Positions 36,346-49,084 of a stretch of 64,000 bases of DNA are shown in pieces. This DNA comes from Saccharina japonica. Taxonomy: Eukaryota > Sar > Phaeophyceae > Laminariales > Laminariaceae. The number at the start of each line of letters is the position of its first letter. Positions within the stretch are counted from its first letter, which is position 1. Under the pieces are notes generated by a model. That model did no database searches. It worked only from the letters and a program-made list of their open reading frames with translations, and was not told the DNA's origin. The position numbers and the translations under genes were made by a program. The stretch is from contig MEHQ01004596.1 of assembly GCA_008828725.1 (NCBI GenBank), forward strand, positions 1 to 64,000, written 5' to 3'.

Positions 36346-36446
36346 TAACCCTTTTAGGACTGCAGACCCGTTTTGGGGACAATCCACTCTAATTCTAATT
36401 AAAAGTAATTTGTCCCCAAAACGGGACTCCAGTCCTATAAGGGTTA
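36346..36446. repeat. 101-bp palindromic element, TAACCC..GGGTTA
   Basis: TAACCCTTTTAGGACTGCAG..CCCGTTTTGGGGACAA is followed after ~30 bp by its inverted copy TTGTCCCCAAAACGGG..CCAGTCCTATAAGGGTTA. The paralogous sequence near 62940-62965 (CCAACACCTCCTAGAGGCCA) lacks it, so it looks like an insertion, with TA at both ends as a possible target duplication. A degenerate relative lies at 13026-13111. Confidence 0.7.
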
Positions 36447-36449
36447 ATA

Positions 36450-38382
36450 CTATATAACGAACAAGCTCTACGTTGGTCGGTCGGACGTCTGAGCATTAGA
36501 ACTGGAGCTATGCCGTATTGCATAAGGAATACTGATATGGTGGCATTATACCAGAAATAGTATTGCTGTAAAACGAGACGAAAAAATATGCCTGGTGCTG
36601 GTATGTTTTGTTACATTCAATCACGTACTCTTTTTATTATGACTGAAGGGGCCTCTCAATAATAACCAATAGCGAAAGTTGATTTTCAGTACAGCGGCTC
36701 ACTTGCTGGGGATGCACTCCATTGGCAAGACGCGAAGATCCAGGCATTCTAGACACTCGTACCCTTGGGGCAATCGAGGGCCCATCAGCTCCTCGTATCC
36801 TTGAGACAAGCGTGGCCCAGTATGTTCAGCTCCTCGTGCCAGTCCTCGTACCGTTGGGATAAGCGAGGGTCCACCGCTCATATCAGCTTCTCCTACCCTT
36901 GGTGCAAGGCGAGAACTCAGGGATCCCTTCGGGCTGGATCCTCCAAAACCACTGGAACTGGTGAATGGTACACTGGGTCCCGATGGCAGCGTAGTGCGCC
37001 CTTAGCACAACCGAAGACTCGGTCACTGCAGCGTCTCCTACCGTTGGGCTTGGGTTCTCTCCAAACCGGCTTCGACAAAAACGGTGGTGAGTCACTGACT
37101 GGGTCCGAAGGATTGGGGGTGGTACTCTTGACAACCCTTGCAGAGTACTCCTGCTGCGACATAAATGCACCAAGTGTGATTCGGGTTCTTGTCGACCCTG
37201 CAGCCTGCTTAGGGCTAGATCTATCGCACGCCAACTCCGGAATCCCTCTCTCCTCGGTTTTCTGTATCATCTCGAACCGCCCCCCCCACCAGCCGATGAG
37301 ACAGCGCAACAAACAAACCACGCTCACCTTGCGTATACTCTCTTGCAGTGCCGTTCCTGCAGATTGCCGCGAGCTCCAACCTCCTTTGAACATGGGGTAG
37401 CCTATGCCGCTGCTCCTGTCTGTTCGTGTGCTCTGTCACACCTATCTGAAAATGGGGGATTGTGTTGCTCTTCCAGAGAGCTCCCTACGATGAGTCCACC
37501 ATATTGCATGATACATTGATAATCTATACAGTAGTAATACTCGTACCGTATATATGATGCTTCGACTCCGTGTGCACCAGCTGGCGTGCACTGCTGCTGA
37601 ATTCCGAGTACTGTTGCTGCTGTACTGGCGTAAGTCTCCTGTGTAAAAACACTAATAATAATAAGCTGAAGAATAATAATATGATGGGTTAAGTAAAACG
37701 AAACGGTTCAATATATATTGAGAACTGTTTTGGATCTTGGCCGTCATTCCAAGCCGTCAGCGAGTATAGTCATTTTTATATTGAATGAAGGATGAAGAAT
37801 AATATGGATCCGTTGGTTTACTTCGTTGTTACCCGACCGCGTGCTATATGCTAGGTATATACTTCGAGCATATTTACAAGTTTGTATGCGTACTCGTATC
37901 TCGAGTATATATTGTTGTTGTGTTTTTGTTTTTGGCGTTTCCTCTGTCTCATAGCTGTCTGTATCCTCAGCACTTCCCTCTCTCTAGAAATATTAATCAG
38001 GACGGACACCTGGTGGTGGACTCGTTGGTGTGTAGTTGGGTAGAAGTGACGGTTTAACGTGACAATACGACATTCTTGCTCTGTTCTATACGATGTATTC
38101 AGTGTTCTTGTTCTTCTCGCATTAACTTGTCGCAAGAAAGATAGTCCGTGGTCACAGGACAGGCTCCGAAAACTTTAGAGTGGAAGGACACCTCAAACTA
38201 TTATACAAAATACAATGTACAAAGTATACGCAGTACGATATACTGTACCCTGGTATATTTTAAGCTGCATATCGTAAACCTCAACCAAGAGGAAGTGAAG
38301 AAGTCAATCCAGAAGAAGTCAATCCAGACGAAAAAGTAAAAGGGAAAAAGGAAAGAGAAAAAACGAGAAAGGAAAAAAAACA
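36450..38382. other. Paralogous tail, a minus-strand ORF and no recognised gene
   Basis: 36450-36660 matches 62965-63130 (GTCTGAGCATTAGAACTGGAGCTATGCCGT, TACCAGAAATAGTATTGCTG). A minus-strand ORF of 158 aa (36917-37393; ALQESIRKVSVVCLLR near its N terminus) overlaps a 211-aa plus-strand ORF (36765-37400). Neither has a recognisable domain. 36735-36900 contains imperfect repeats of CTCGTACCCTTGGGGCAAGCGAGG type. Confidence 0.4.
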
Positions 38383-38636
38383 GTGTGTACTACTGGTGTG
38401 AAACCAAAATGAAGCATGATGAATAGAGTCACACGAAAAGGCTACTGAGAACTGCATCGGATCTTGGTGACATACCCCGTCGTCAGTAAGCAGATCTTGG
38501 ACCCTCCGTCCGTCTTTTAAACCAAGATCTACTGACTGGCGACGGGGTGTGTCACCAAGATCCAGTACAGTTCTCAATAACCTTTTCGTTTGACTCAATC
38601 CATCATGTTTCAGTTTGGTTTCACACCAGTACACAC
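38383..38636. repeat. 254-bp foldback palindrome, copy 1
   Basis: Ends GTGTGTACTACTGGTGTGAA and TTCACACCAGTACACAC are the outer parts of arms that continue through AAACCAAA, ATGATG, GAGTC, AACGAAAAGG, GAGAACTG, GATCTTGGTGACATACCCCG and CTGACTGGCGACGGGG to a short centre near 38510. The arms are imperfect but nearly complete, so a single strand would fold into one long hairpin. A related copy is at 40036-40274. Confidence 0.8.
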
Positions 38637-38643
38637 TTCTCAT

Positions 38644-39977
38644 ACAGGCTGGTCAAATATAAAGCGGAAAATGACAAAATTCACTCAGTGGCCAATGTCC
38701 ACGCCGTGTTTTGGAGATAGACCCTGAAATTTGGCACACGTGTTTTATGCGCCCTACCCGAGACTTTATTTAACGGATGGTTTTTGTTGTTGTTGTTGTT
38801 GTTGTTTTTTTCGTCAGATATTCTTCTATTCTTCTCCCTCTTTCGCTAAATTAATTAATTATCCCCTCGAGTACCACCACAGGTACATTATTCTTCTCCC
38901 TCATTCGCTAAATTAATTAAGTATACCCCCCCATACCACGAACAACCTACGAGTACCTCATTCGAATCAAATATTCTAGTTTTATGTATTTGTCGTCAGT
39001 GAGTGACAGATCGACGAAAACTCTCCTCGAACCTCTACGGTGGTACCACTCTGTAGATAGATATGACACAACAATACGCTTGAAAGAATATCAGTGTTTG
39101 CTTTGAATTTTTTTGGGAAATTTGGGTCAATTTGGGTCTTAAGTTTTTTTATTTTATCCTCCGGCGGATGGGTAAAAACAAAGCTTACGCCCTCCACACT
39201 TCCACGTCTCACTGCGTGTCGTGTGTCAATTCACTCCATGTCCCCTCGGAAGTATCAGCCCTTGCTGCTTACTTCTCCAGAGACTTGAGCATGTTGACCC
39301 GACCTGACCCCCGAAGGGGCCCGGTGCGGTGGGGATAGCCACCCGAATAGTAAACTCTCCGGGTAGTGTGGAACTCGCCGCAGCTCATCCACCAGTAAAA
39401 ACCCAGGCCAAGAAGCCTTCCCGCCAGACTCGGATCAGTTACGATCCACCCTACCCGTTTGGGCGTTGGAGATCCAAAATTTCAAGCAAAACAATAAAAA
39501 TAAAAACAACAGGTGTAGAAGGCTCGAGTAGGGCGCATAAAACTCGTGTACCAAATTTCAGGGTCTATCTCCAAAAAACGGCGTGGAAATTTGGACTTTT
39601 GTGCGGTAAAAGGCCAAAAATAGGCGTTGCCTCGTAATTACTTAGATTCAGTATAGAATCGACTTTGGGCGTTAAATATGACTTAATATGATCATACGCA
39701 GTCAGAACTTCGAATATTTGTGTGAAACTTTGTACAACCATGCCTTGGGCCACCTGGAAGCGGCTCGTTTAGAAAAACAAATGGGGGGAAAACATGTTTT
39801 CCTACGGAAACGCCTGACTATTGTTGACCACTTTGAAGGCCTGTGGTTGGTCGGACCACATTTTCGGCGGTAGCGCCAGTTCTAGGTCCTTCAACAAAAC
39901 ACTGGCGACGTCACCCTCTTCCACTGCTGTTCATGGCGGTCAGTATGATACCAAATATGTGACATTGGAGTTGCTAT
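38644..39977. mobile_element. Foldback-type element, longer copy (pair with 25485-26179)
   Basis: Starts ACAGGCTGGTCAAATATAAA and ends GTGACATTGGAGTTGCTATT. The inverted block TGTCCACGCCGTGTTTTGGA..TTTATGCGCCCTACCCGA (38697-38762) reappears inverted at 39520-39590. Between them lie ~750 bp, against ~130 bp in the other copy, including a GTTGTTGTTG run near 38785 and a repeated TCTTCTCCCTC / TTCGCTAAATTAATTAA pair. The right ~370 bp closely matches 25815-26179. No transposase was found. Confidence 0.65.
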
Positions 39978-40035
39978 TGCATGCGGCATTCATGACTGAC
40001 GAAATTTGCCGTGATATCCCTGAACCAGCTCGTAC

Positions 40036-40274
40036 AAAACGACTACCGAGAACTGTATTATTAGGTCTTGGTCACATACCCCATCGTCAGTCAGTAGATC
40101 TTGGACCCTCCATCCTTCTTTTAACCCAAGATCTACTGACTGACAACGGGGTTTGTCACCAAGATCCAATACAGTTCTCAATAACCTTTTCGTTTGACTC
40201 GATCCATCATGTTTCAGTTTGGTTTTACTCAGCATTACGTACACACTTCTTTTTTCTTTTTCTCGTTTTTTTTA
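40036..40274. repeat. Foldback palindrome, copy 2 (left arm shortened)
   Basis: AAAACGACTACCGAGAACTG..CTTGGTCACATACCCCATCG..CAGTAGATCTTGG is followed by its inverted arm AAGATCTACTGACTGACAAC..AACCTTTTCGTTTGACTCGA..CAGTTTGGTTTTACTC. The right arm extends through TACACACTTCTTTTTTC and CTCGTTTTTTTTACCCC, beyond what remains of the left arm. It follows the end of the 38644-39977 element by ~60 bp. Confidence 0.75.
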
Positions 40275-41504
40275 CCCCATAGGGTGCAATGCACCAAGGG
40301 TACTACATAGTGTTCTTGAAGGTTAGACACACAGCGACCGTAGTACTTCCCTGGAGAACACCATGCGTTGATGAGCAATGCAGCACTGATGATGCTGTTG
40401 TGTTTTCGATCTCCTTTTATAACATGTTGCTGAATATCCCCTGCGCGCGCCTACTCGACAACGTATATCTGTGAGAGTCCCTCCGTGGCCTTAAAAAGGC
40501 GACAGCGGTGGTGCAATCGAAGTAGCGTATCCTCCTGTGTTCGAGACATTAACAGGGTTCTGGTGCGGTTCGGCGCGTCGAGCTAGTTGAAACGTTGGTA
40601 TTGCGACCGCCGTGATTGTGTTCGAGGCACGCACGCCGGGGTACGATGTACTCCAAGTTGTAGGCGTGGGCGCGGCTGTTGTCCCGGTGGCCCCGCGTTG
40701 AGGTATACGCGTTTCCTCTCCTCGGCTGTGGCTATCGGTGCCCTCCAAAACAACGTCACGCTGTCCCAGGGGCGTTGACCCACCGTTGGCACAACCCCCC
40801 CAAGTCGGATCAACTGCGAAACTGGAATGTGATTTACAACCAAAGAAGGTACCGGTATTTGGACCTTCTAATGTTTTTCGTACGAATCAAACTTGCTATA
40901 CTCGTACTCCAAACCCTTTTCTTCGGTGGTGATGGTGATGTGTGGGTATAGACGCATGACAATAAAAACTGGTTTGACTTTTTTTCCCAATTGGATTTCA
41001 TTGTTCGTGCAGCGGCTTCTGCGGCTGAGCAAACTGCATCTGAATGGGCACGCGAAAATGTAACGGGTAAGAGGAAAGCGGAAGCTGGGAGAGTGCCGAG
41101 CTGACGGGGGAGTTCAAGGGAGACATGGGGGTGATGGAGATGGTGCCTGAAGAGGGCATGGCCGGGAAGGGAGAGTGCTTGGCGGCGCCGTTCTTCAGAT
41201 TCGTGAAGAAAACCCACAGGAGGACCTGGTTTTGGAACGCTTCGTTCGAAGTTCTTCGTGGGCTGTGCCTGAAGATACAGCTTGTTAGAGGAGGAGCGGA
41301 AGAGGCCAATTGGAGCAGGAAGATCGGGGACAGGCACCGTTTGCTATTTAATGTTCTGGAGCTGATGGGGGTGGTGACGACAGCTTACTACGCGATTCTA
41401 GTGATGAGGAAGGACACGCCAGCTAGAAGGGAGAGAGGCGGAGGTGATGAGAGGGGATGATTTGTCAGCCGTGCAATGGGCAATAACTTCGCGAGGGGGA
41501 ATTG
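40275..41504. other. No gene recognised; overlapping ORFs on both strands
   Basis: ORFs of 111 aa (41125-41460, plus), 167 aa (40834-41337, minus) and ~86 aa (40583-40843, minus) overlap without a recognised domain. The plus ORF contains a hydrophobic segment (LELMGVVTTAYYAILVM) that could be a membrane helix, but nothing else supports a gene. Confidence 0.35.
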
Positions 41505-42470
41505 TTGTTGTTGTTGTCTTCACATTAAAAACCGTGCCGGTCTCTCTATCCAGTACCTCCATCTGTCCGTACTAATCCAACGCTTGACAAGGTCGATTCC
41601 CGTGGTCACAGGCTAACTTACCCAAAAAAAGGTATACTTAAATAAAAGTGGAACCCGAAGGGTCCGCAAAGCGATCAAAGCCAGTCAAAAACAGATAGTC
41701 TGGAGCCCTCCGCTCCCCTCTACACGCTATGTGAAGGTAAAAATAAAAATGGAAAAGTCAACATCACCAATCGGGGGTACACACCCCCTGATTCTATCTT
41801 GGTGCCCCTATAATGCCGGGGTGTTCCGTGCCGGGTTCACGCCGGTCAGGCAAACAAATCGAGTCCTCCACCCCGATTATAAACGCAGACATGATACGGG
41901 GGAAGGGAACTATGGTCCCGTACGACTGATGTACCCCCGGCCTGCGAGCAGTGTAACTGCAAAAGGTCAAAAACAACGAAGGGAAAACGACAAAGACAAA
42001 AACAAAGAGACAAGTCAAAAGTACAAGCAAACACTCAAACAAACAAGACCGCAGAGACAACACATTGACACGTCATCCCGAGGGGGTGGTGCAATGGTGC
42101 GGCGGTGGGGGGGAGGGGGAAAAAAACAAAACAAACAAACAAACAAACAAACAGTCCAGGAGAGTCAATCCGGCACATATCGCGCCACTCGGTCCGCCAT
42201 TTCTCGCTTGTTTCCTTCCCTCGCCGATTCGCCCTTCTTCCCCACCCCTCCCGTCCCGTTGGTTCTTGGCGTCTCTTTATTATTGCTGCGCTCTTTTTCT
42301 CGCTTGGTCGCTCGTTTCCGGCTAGCCTCCTCTTCGTCCTTGTGCCAGGAGGTCATAAACCTCTCAGCTCCCTGCAGCACTCCCTTGTACCACTGCCTTC
42401 CTCCCTTCACCTTCGGTGCTTCCGCCCAAACTGAGTTCGGGACCCCGAAGACACGTCTCTGGTCGTCTTG
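41505..42470 (-). mobile_element. 5'-truncated LINE copy, inverted relative to the full element
   Basis: On the minus strand this matches 52808-53772 of the full LINE nearly base for base, from GACGACCAGAGACGTGTCTT to TTTTTAATGTGAAGACAACA with an AAC-repeat tail. It keeps the last ~100 codons of the ORF (KDEEEASRKRATKREKERS against KEEEEASRKRATEREKERS) and the 3' UTR. Low divergence indicates that both inserted recently from one family. The 5' truncation is typical of target-primed reverse transcription. Confidence 0.9.
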
Positions 42471-43848
42471 AGATAACGAATTGGTCTGGGGCGATGTTGA
42501 GGACTATAGGGGCGTTGAAGCGGAGGGGGGTGCTTGCAGGACAAGCACGTGCGGGACTTGGGGAATGTGCTGGTCGACAGGATAACGAGATAAAACGGAC
42601 TATAAATCAACCCCGGACGAGGCTGACCGCAAAACCTTCCCAATATCTTACAGCAGGCCCACGAGCTCGGAGTGGACAAAACGAAGATGTTTTCGGATTT
42701 TACGCCCAGCTACGCACTCGGACGAGTTTCGAGGTCGACTCAGAAGACGTATGCGCAGGATTGGAGAATGTAGTCTTGCCGTCAAGAGGTGTGGGATTGG
42801 GTTTTTGAGGGGCCGCATTTTCGGCTTGTGTTCTTGTTCGTGGAATCAGGGGTTCCATGAAGTTCTCATGTCATATCCGACTCATTAGGGTGGCTAGTGT
42901 AATGATATTGCTTTGGATTATGTGGGACGGCCGATAATTACCTGGTTGCGTGTACTGATCCGTATGTGTAGTACTTGGAAGCCAGGGAGTTTCCAGCGAG
43001 GCACACCCTCACCCGTCTTTCATCGTGCTTAAAGGAACAAAGCTGGTTTCTTCTATTTAAGATAGTATAGCTGTCGCTAGGAACTCGCGCAGCAGGATAT
43101 TAGTAACTGTCGTCAGCCTATGTGCATTGGTGGGGAAAACAACAGGAAAAAACGTCAACGACGTGCCCCGAGAACCCCCTCTGCCCTCCCTTCAGGCGGT
43201 ACACGCGAATGATGGCGCAGACTAGGATCACGGGTTCGAAACCGTGTTGACCACGTTTTTTTCGCCGTTAGAGTTGCAGTACGTTTACTATAAAAGTAAA
43301 TAAAAACTGGGTATTCACAACAATTGTACGTGTAGGGCCACAGATAGTGCAGGTGCCTATAATCACTTGGGTCATGGTTTCGAGACCCGTATACGCCAAA
43401 AAACACATTTTCTTTGTGTGAGAGTGCAACGAATTAGACAGATAAAATTATGAGAATATGTTGGATAACCACGTAGTAGACGAATAAAAATCTGAGAAAT
43501 TGAGGAAAAGTGCCGACGGAAAAGTGCAGACAGATTCAACTGTTTAATCAAGTAAAAAAACGGTCGACGCTTTCTCGCAAGGGGTCCCTATCACGAGAGA
43601 CTTGGTCAAGATTAGAAAACTCGCATCCCCACGAGTACCTGTTCAATGTTAGTGATAGGTACTTCGCTACAGAGGAAGACAGTAGCCTACCGGGTCTCTG
43701 ATCGGCACCATAGTCGTCTGTAAGCCAGTGGGCAGTAGCACGATCTATTCAAGCACTACGACGGGATATACTTGATGCAAACCTGGCAAGGAAAAATCTG
43801 TGTCCTTACCCTGCTTCAGACTGCCTTGGTGGTAGTTGCATGCGACTA
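42471..43848. other. No gene recognised
   Basis: A plus ORF (42416-42808) starts inside the LINE fragment and runs into unique sequence without a recognised domain. At 43230-43245 and, inverted, 43375-43390 there are B-box-like GGTTCGAAACC/GGTCTCGAAACC motifs, but no tRNA cloverleaf. Confidence 0.4.
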
Positions 43849-44590
43849 GTGCTACGGTAGGAGGGCTACCACACTTTTCACTGCCACGTGGACGCCATTG
43901 TAGGCGAGCGGCTCTGTGTCTCATTGGCAATATCACTTGCAATTGTTTTGTTGGCGCAGCACAACAAACAAGCAGATACTCGAAGTGTATATGTTGGGAA
44001 GCCCAAAGGCGTGTAAGGCCGACTCTTATGGGATCGGAATCCAGAAATTATTTTTCAACACCTTCGCAGGCTTTTTCCCCCGGGGACGCTAAACAATGTC
44101 CCCTAATATCTCAACGAGCCCTTGGTCAATGTTCGAGAGGAATCTAGTGATATTGGCCGATTTAGCAGGCTCGAATTTCCAATGGATGGCCAACTCAGGC
44201 CAATAGCCCTGTTTCGTTTGTTTTATCGAAACCGGGTACAAAATACGAAACAGGCGGCCTGTTTCGATTTTTTTATCGAAACAGGGTGAAAAAATCGAAA
44301 CAGGGTCAGTTGGCCATCCGTTGGAATTTCGAGCCTGCAAAATCGGCCAATACCACTACAGTAGATTCCTCTCAAAAATTGGCCAATGGCTCGTTGAGAT
44401 AGTAGGGGACGTTTTTAGCGTCCACGGGAGAAAAAGCCTGCGAAGGTGTTGAAAATTACTGTTTTGGATTCCAATCCCATAAGAGTCGGCCTAAGGTTCA
44501 AACGCAACGTAATCGAGTGGTCACTGGGCTGAGTGGGTCCCAGTATCCGAAATAGAAGGACGTGAACCTGACCCCCCCCTACCGTAGCAC
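43849..44590. mobile_element. TIR element (GTGCTACGGTAGG family) with internal foldback
   Basis: Left GTGCTACGGTAGGAGGGC and right CCCCCCCTACCGTAGCAC are TIRs 742 bp apart. The left interior resembles the smaller element at 23824-24083. Most of the interior is a 475-bp inverted repeat (separate entry). There is no coding capacity. No target-site duplication is evident. Confidence 0.65.
44017..44491. repeat. 475-bp foldback palindrome
   Basis: The arms run inward from GGCCGACTCTTATGGGATCG and its inverse CCAATCCCATAAGAGTCGGCC. They share AACACCTTCGCAGGCTTTTT, TATCTCAACGAGCC, GAGAGGAATCTA, CGGCCGATTTKGCAGGCTCG-type blocks and GGATGGCCAACT, and meet near 44254 in several CCTGTTTCGATTTTTT / ATCGAAACAGG repeats. 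Each arm is ~210-230 bp with scattered mismatches. It could fold into one very long hairpin. Confidence 0.85.
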
Positions 44591-45766
44591 CGGCCATGCT
44601 TGAACAGGGGACGTGTTCTTGTTCGGGCGAAAAATGTAAAAACTACTGTATGTAGTTTGCAAATCTACAGTATCTCGAACAAACATCATGTATGTGTGCG
44701 GTCGATTTTAGAGAGAAAAGACAACTTGGTTGGGAGGCTTACGTGGCCTCGGGGGGTGTCTGGGCGGTTCATATTTTTCCGGGTTGCCGTGCAATTTGGA
44801 AAGTTCGTCCCCGCCGATCCCTTGCATATCCCGAGTACTACTCGTAATTACGTAGTATTTTCTCCTCGAGGCCATCACACATTGTTGGCTGTAAGTTCGT
44901 AAGTTACCCCAATATTGAGGCTCGAGTTCCTAATTTGCAGGTTCTTAACACAGGTCGCGTATTGTACATACAGTAGTAGTAGTTTACGAAAGGCTTCTTC
45001 TGTGCGCTGAACGCAATACCGTTTGTGAGATTTTCGTGATTCGTGCTCGCAACCTCAACTTCACGAAAACATATTGTTTGAGTCGGTTCTGGTAGCTTAC
45101 AACTTTACTGTTTGCCGCACCAGACACGCTTGCTCACAAACGTCATCAGGCGCGTGCCCTAATTTCGCGAGATATTTTTATGGCGGCTTGTGAGGAGATG
45201 TAGCTGCCCGTAGTGACGTGAAAACGTTCAGTTGGGGATTATCATATGTGTGTATGTCTAATCTGTGTACAGTATGCCAATCTTCACCCAAATTCGACCA
45301 CGGATTGGTTTCAAACAATTTCGACCACTGAATAATCTCAAAGTAGAGGCGTGGACCTGTGTTGAGAAAGCGCGGACAGCAAATCCGACAATAATCACAC
45401 GCTGTCTACTGTAGATGATACAGTATTTAATCTGATACACTCGTTCTCTGCTTAGGCGCGAGAACGAGCCGGGGGTCCAAACACAGTTTGTCCAAAAAGC
45501 GAGTACGATGTATATTTCCATCTTACATCTAGATACTTAAGTCACCCAATACCCTGGGGATGGGGGGTGGATAGTATCCGCTCTAGTAATACGGAACACA
45601 TTATTAGGTCAAAACGGTCGGGAAAGTGAACTTCCATTTGCTCCGGACGTTGGTGAAAACAAACGACGGGTGGATTGTTGTCTTGGGTTTTTCAATACAA
45701 CAACTGGCAGCAACGAAAGAAAGAATGAAACGTATTCTCAAATGAATTCCCCTATTATTACTCTCC
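44591..45766. other. No gene recognised
   Basis: Short ORFs without motifs. No repeat shared with the rest of the window was noticed. Confidence 0.4.
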
Positions 45767-48610
<2,844 letters not shown>

Positions 48611-48905
48611 ATTCATGAATACATACCGGTAAATTTTGCGAAGCGAGGAGACGAGTCATAAGAGTACAGCAGTACGCGACAGATGTTAAGAATCTCTACT
48701 ATTATACTATGATAGTAAACAGGACCTACGGTACACAGATATATTTACCAACGTTTACGAACAATATTTGGCTCTATTTATTATGGTACCCCGTAAATAT
48801 GTATTTTTGGTCCGACTGGAACTCTCATGTAAGACTGACTGAGGGTGGGTGTGTTCCCCCCTATTTTCAGTTCAAAGAGGTCGCATTGTGTTTGTTTCCC
48901 CAAAA

Positions 48906-49046
48906 TGCCAGTGTGTGTTGTCTTCACATTAAACTCGTTACTTCTACCCAACCACATCAAATCAATCAGTACACCCAGTCAGTGTCTGTCCTGATTTCTA
49001 ATCCTAGAGAGATACAAATCCTGTGGTCACAGACTGTGAAACAGAG
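48906..49046 (-). mobile_element. Repeat X, copy just upstream of the LINE
   Basis: Plus-strand GTGTGTTGTCTTCACATTAA to CTGTGGTCACAGACTGTGAA matches repeat X in minus orientation, but with a GTTGTCTTCAC end like that of the LINE itself (RC: GTGAAGACAAC). It is intermediate between the other X copies and the LINE 3' end. Confidence 0.55.
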
Positions 49047-49084
49047 AAAAAAAAGTCTCAAATTAAAAATATCAGATTCGTAAC

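Noticed and set aside
36765-37400. 211-aa plus and 158-aa minus overlapping ORFs
   Set aside because: Both are open over the same GC-rich region without motifs, and neither strand is favoured by anything visible.
40834-41460. 167-aa minus and 111-aa plus overlapping ORFs
   Set aside because: Mutually antisense, with no recognised domain, splice support or repeat in the window; kept only as an unannotated stretch.
43190-43260. tRNA gene candidate (GGTTCGAAACC)
   Set aside because: A B-box-like motif is present, but the T-arm pairing gives an 8-nt loop and no acceptor, D or anticodon stems could be assembled.
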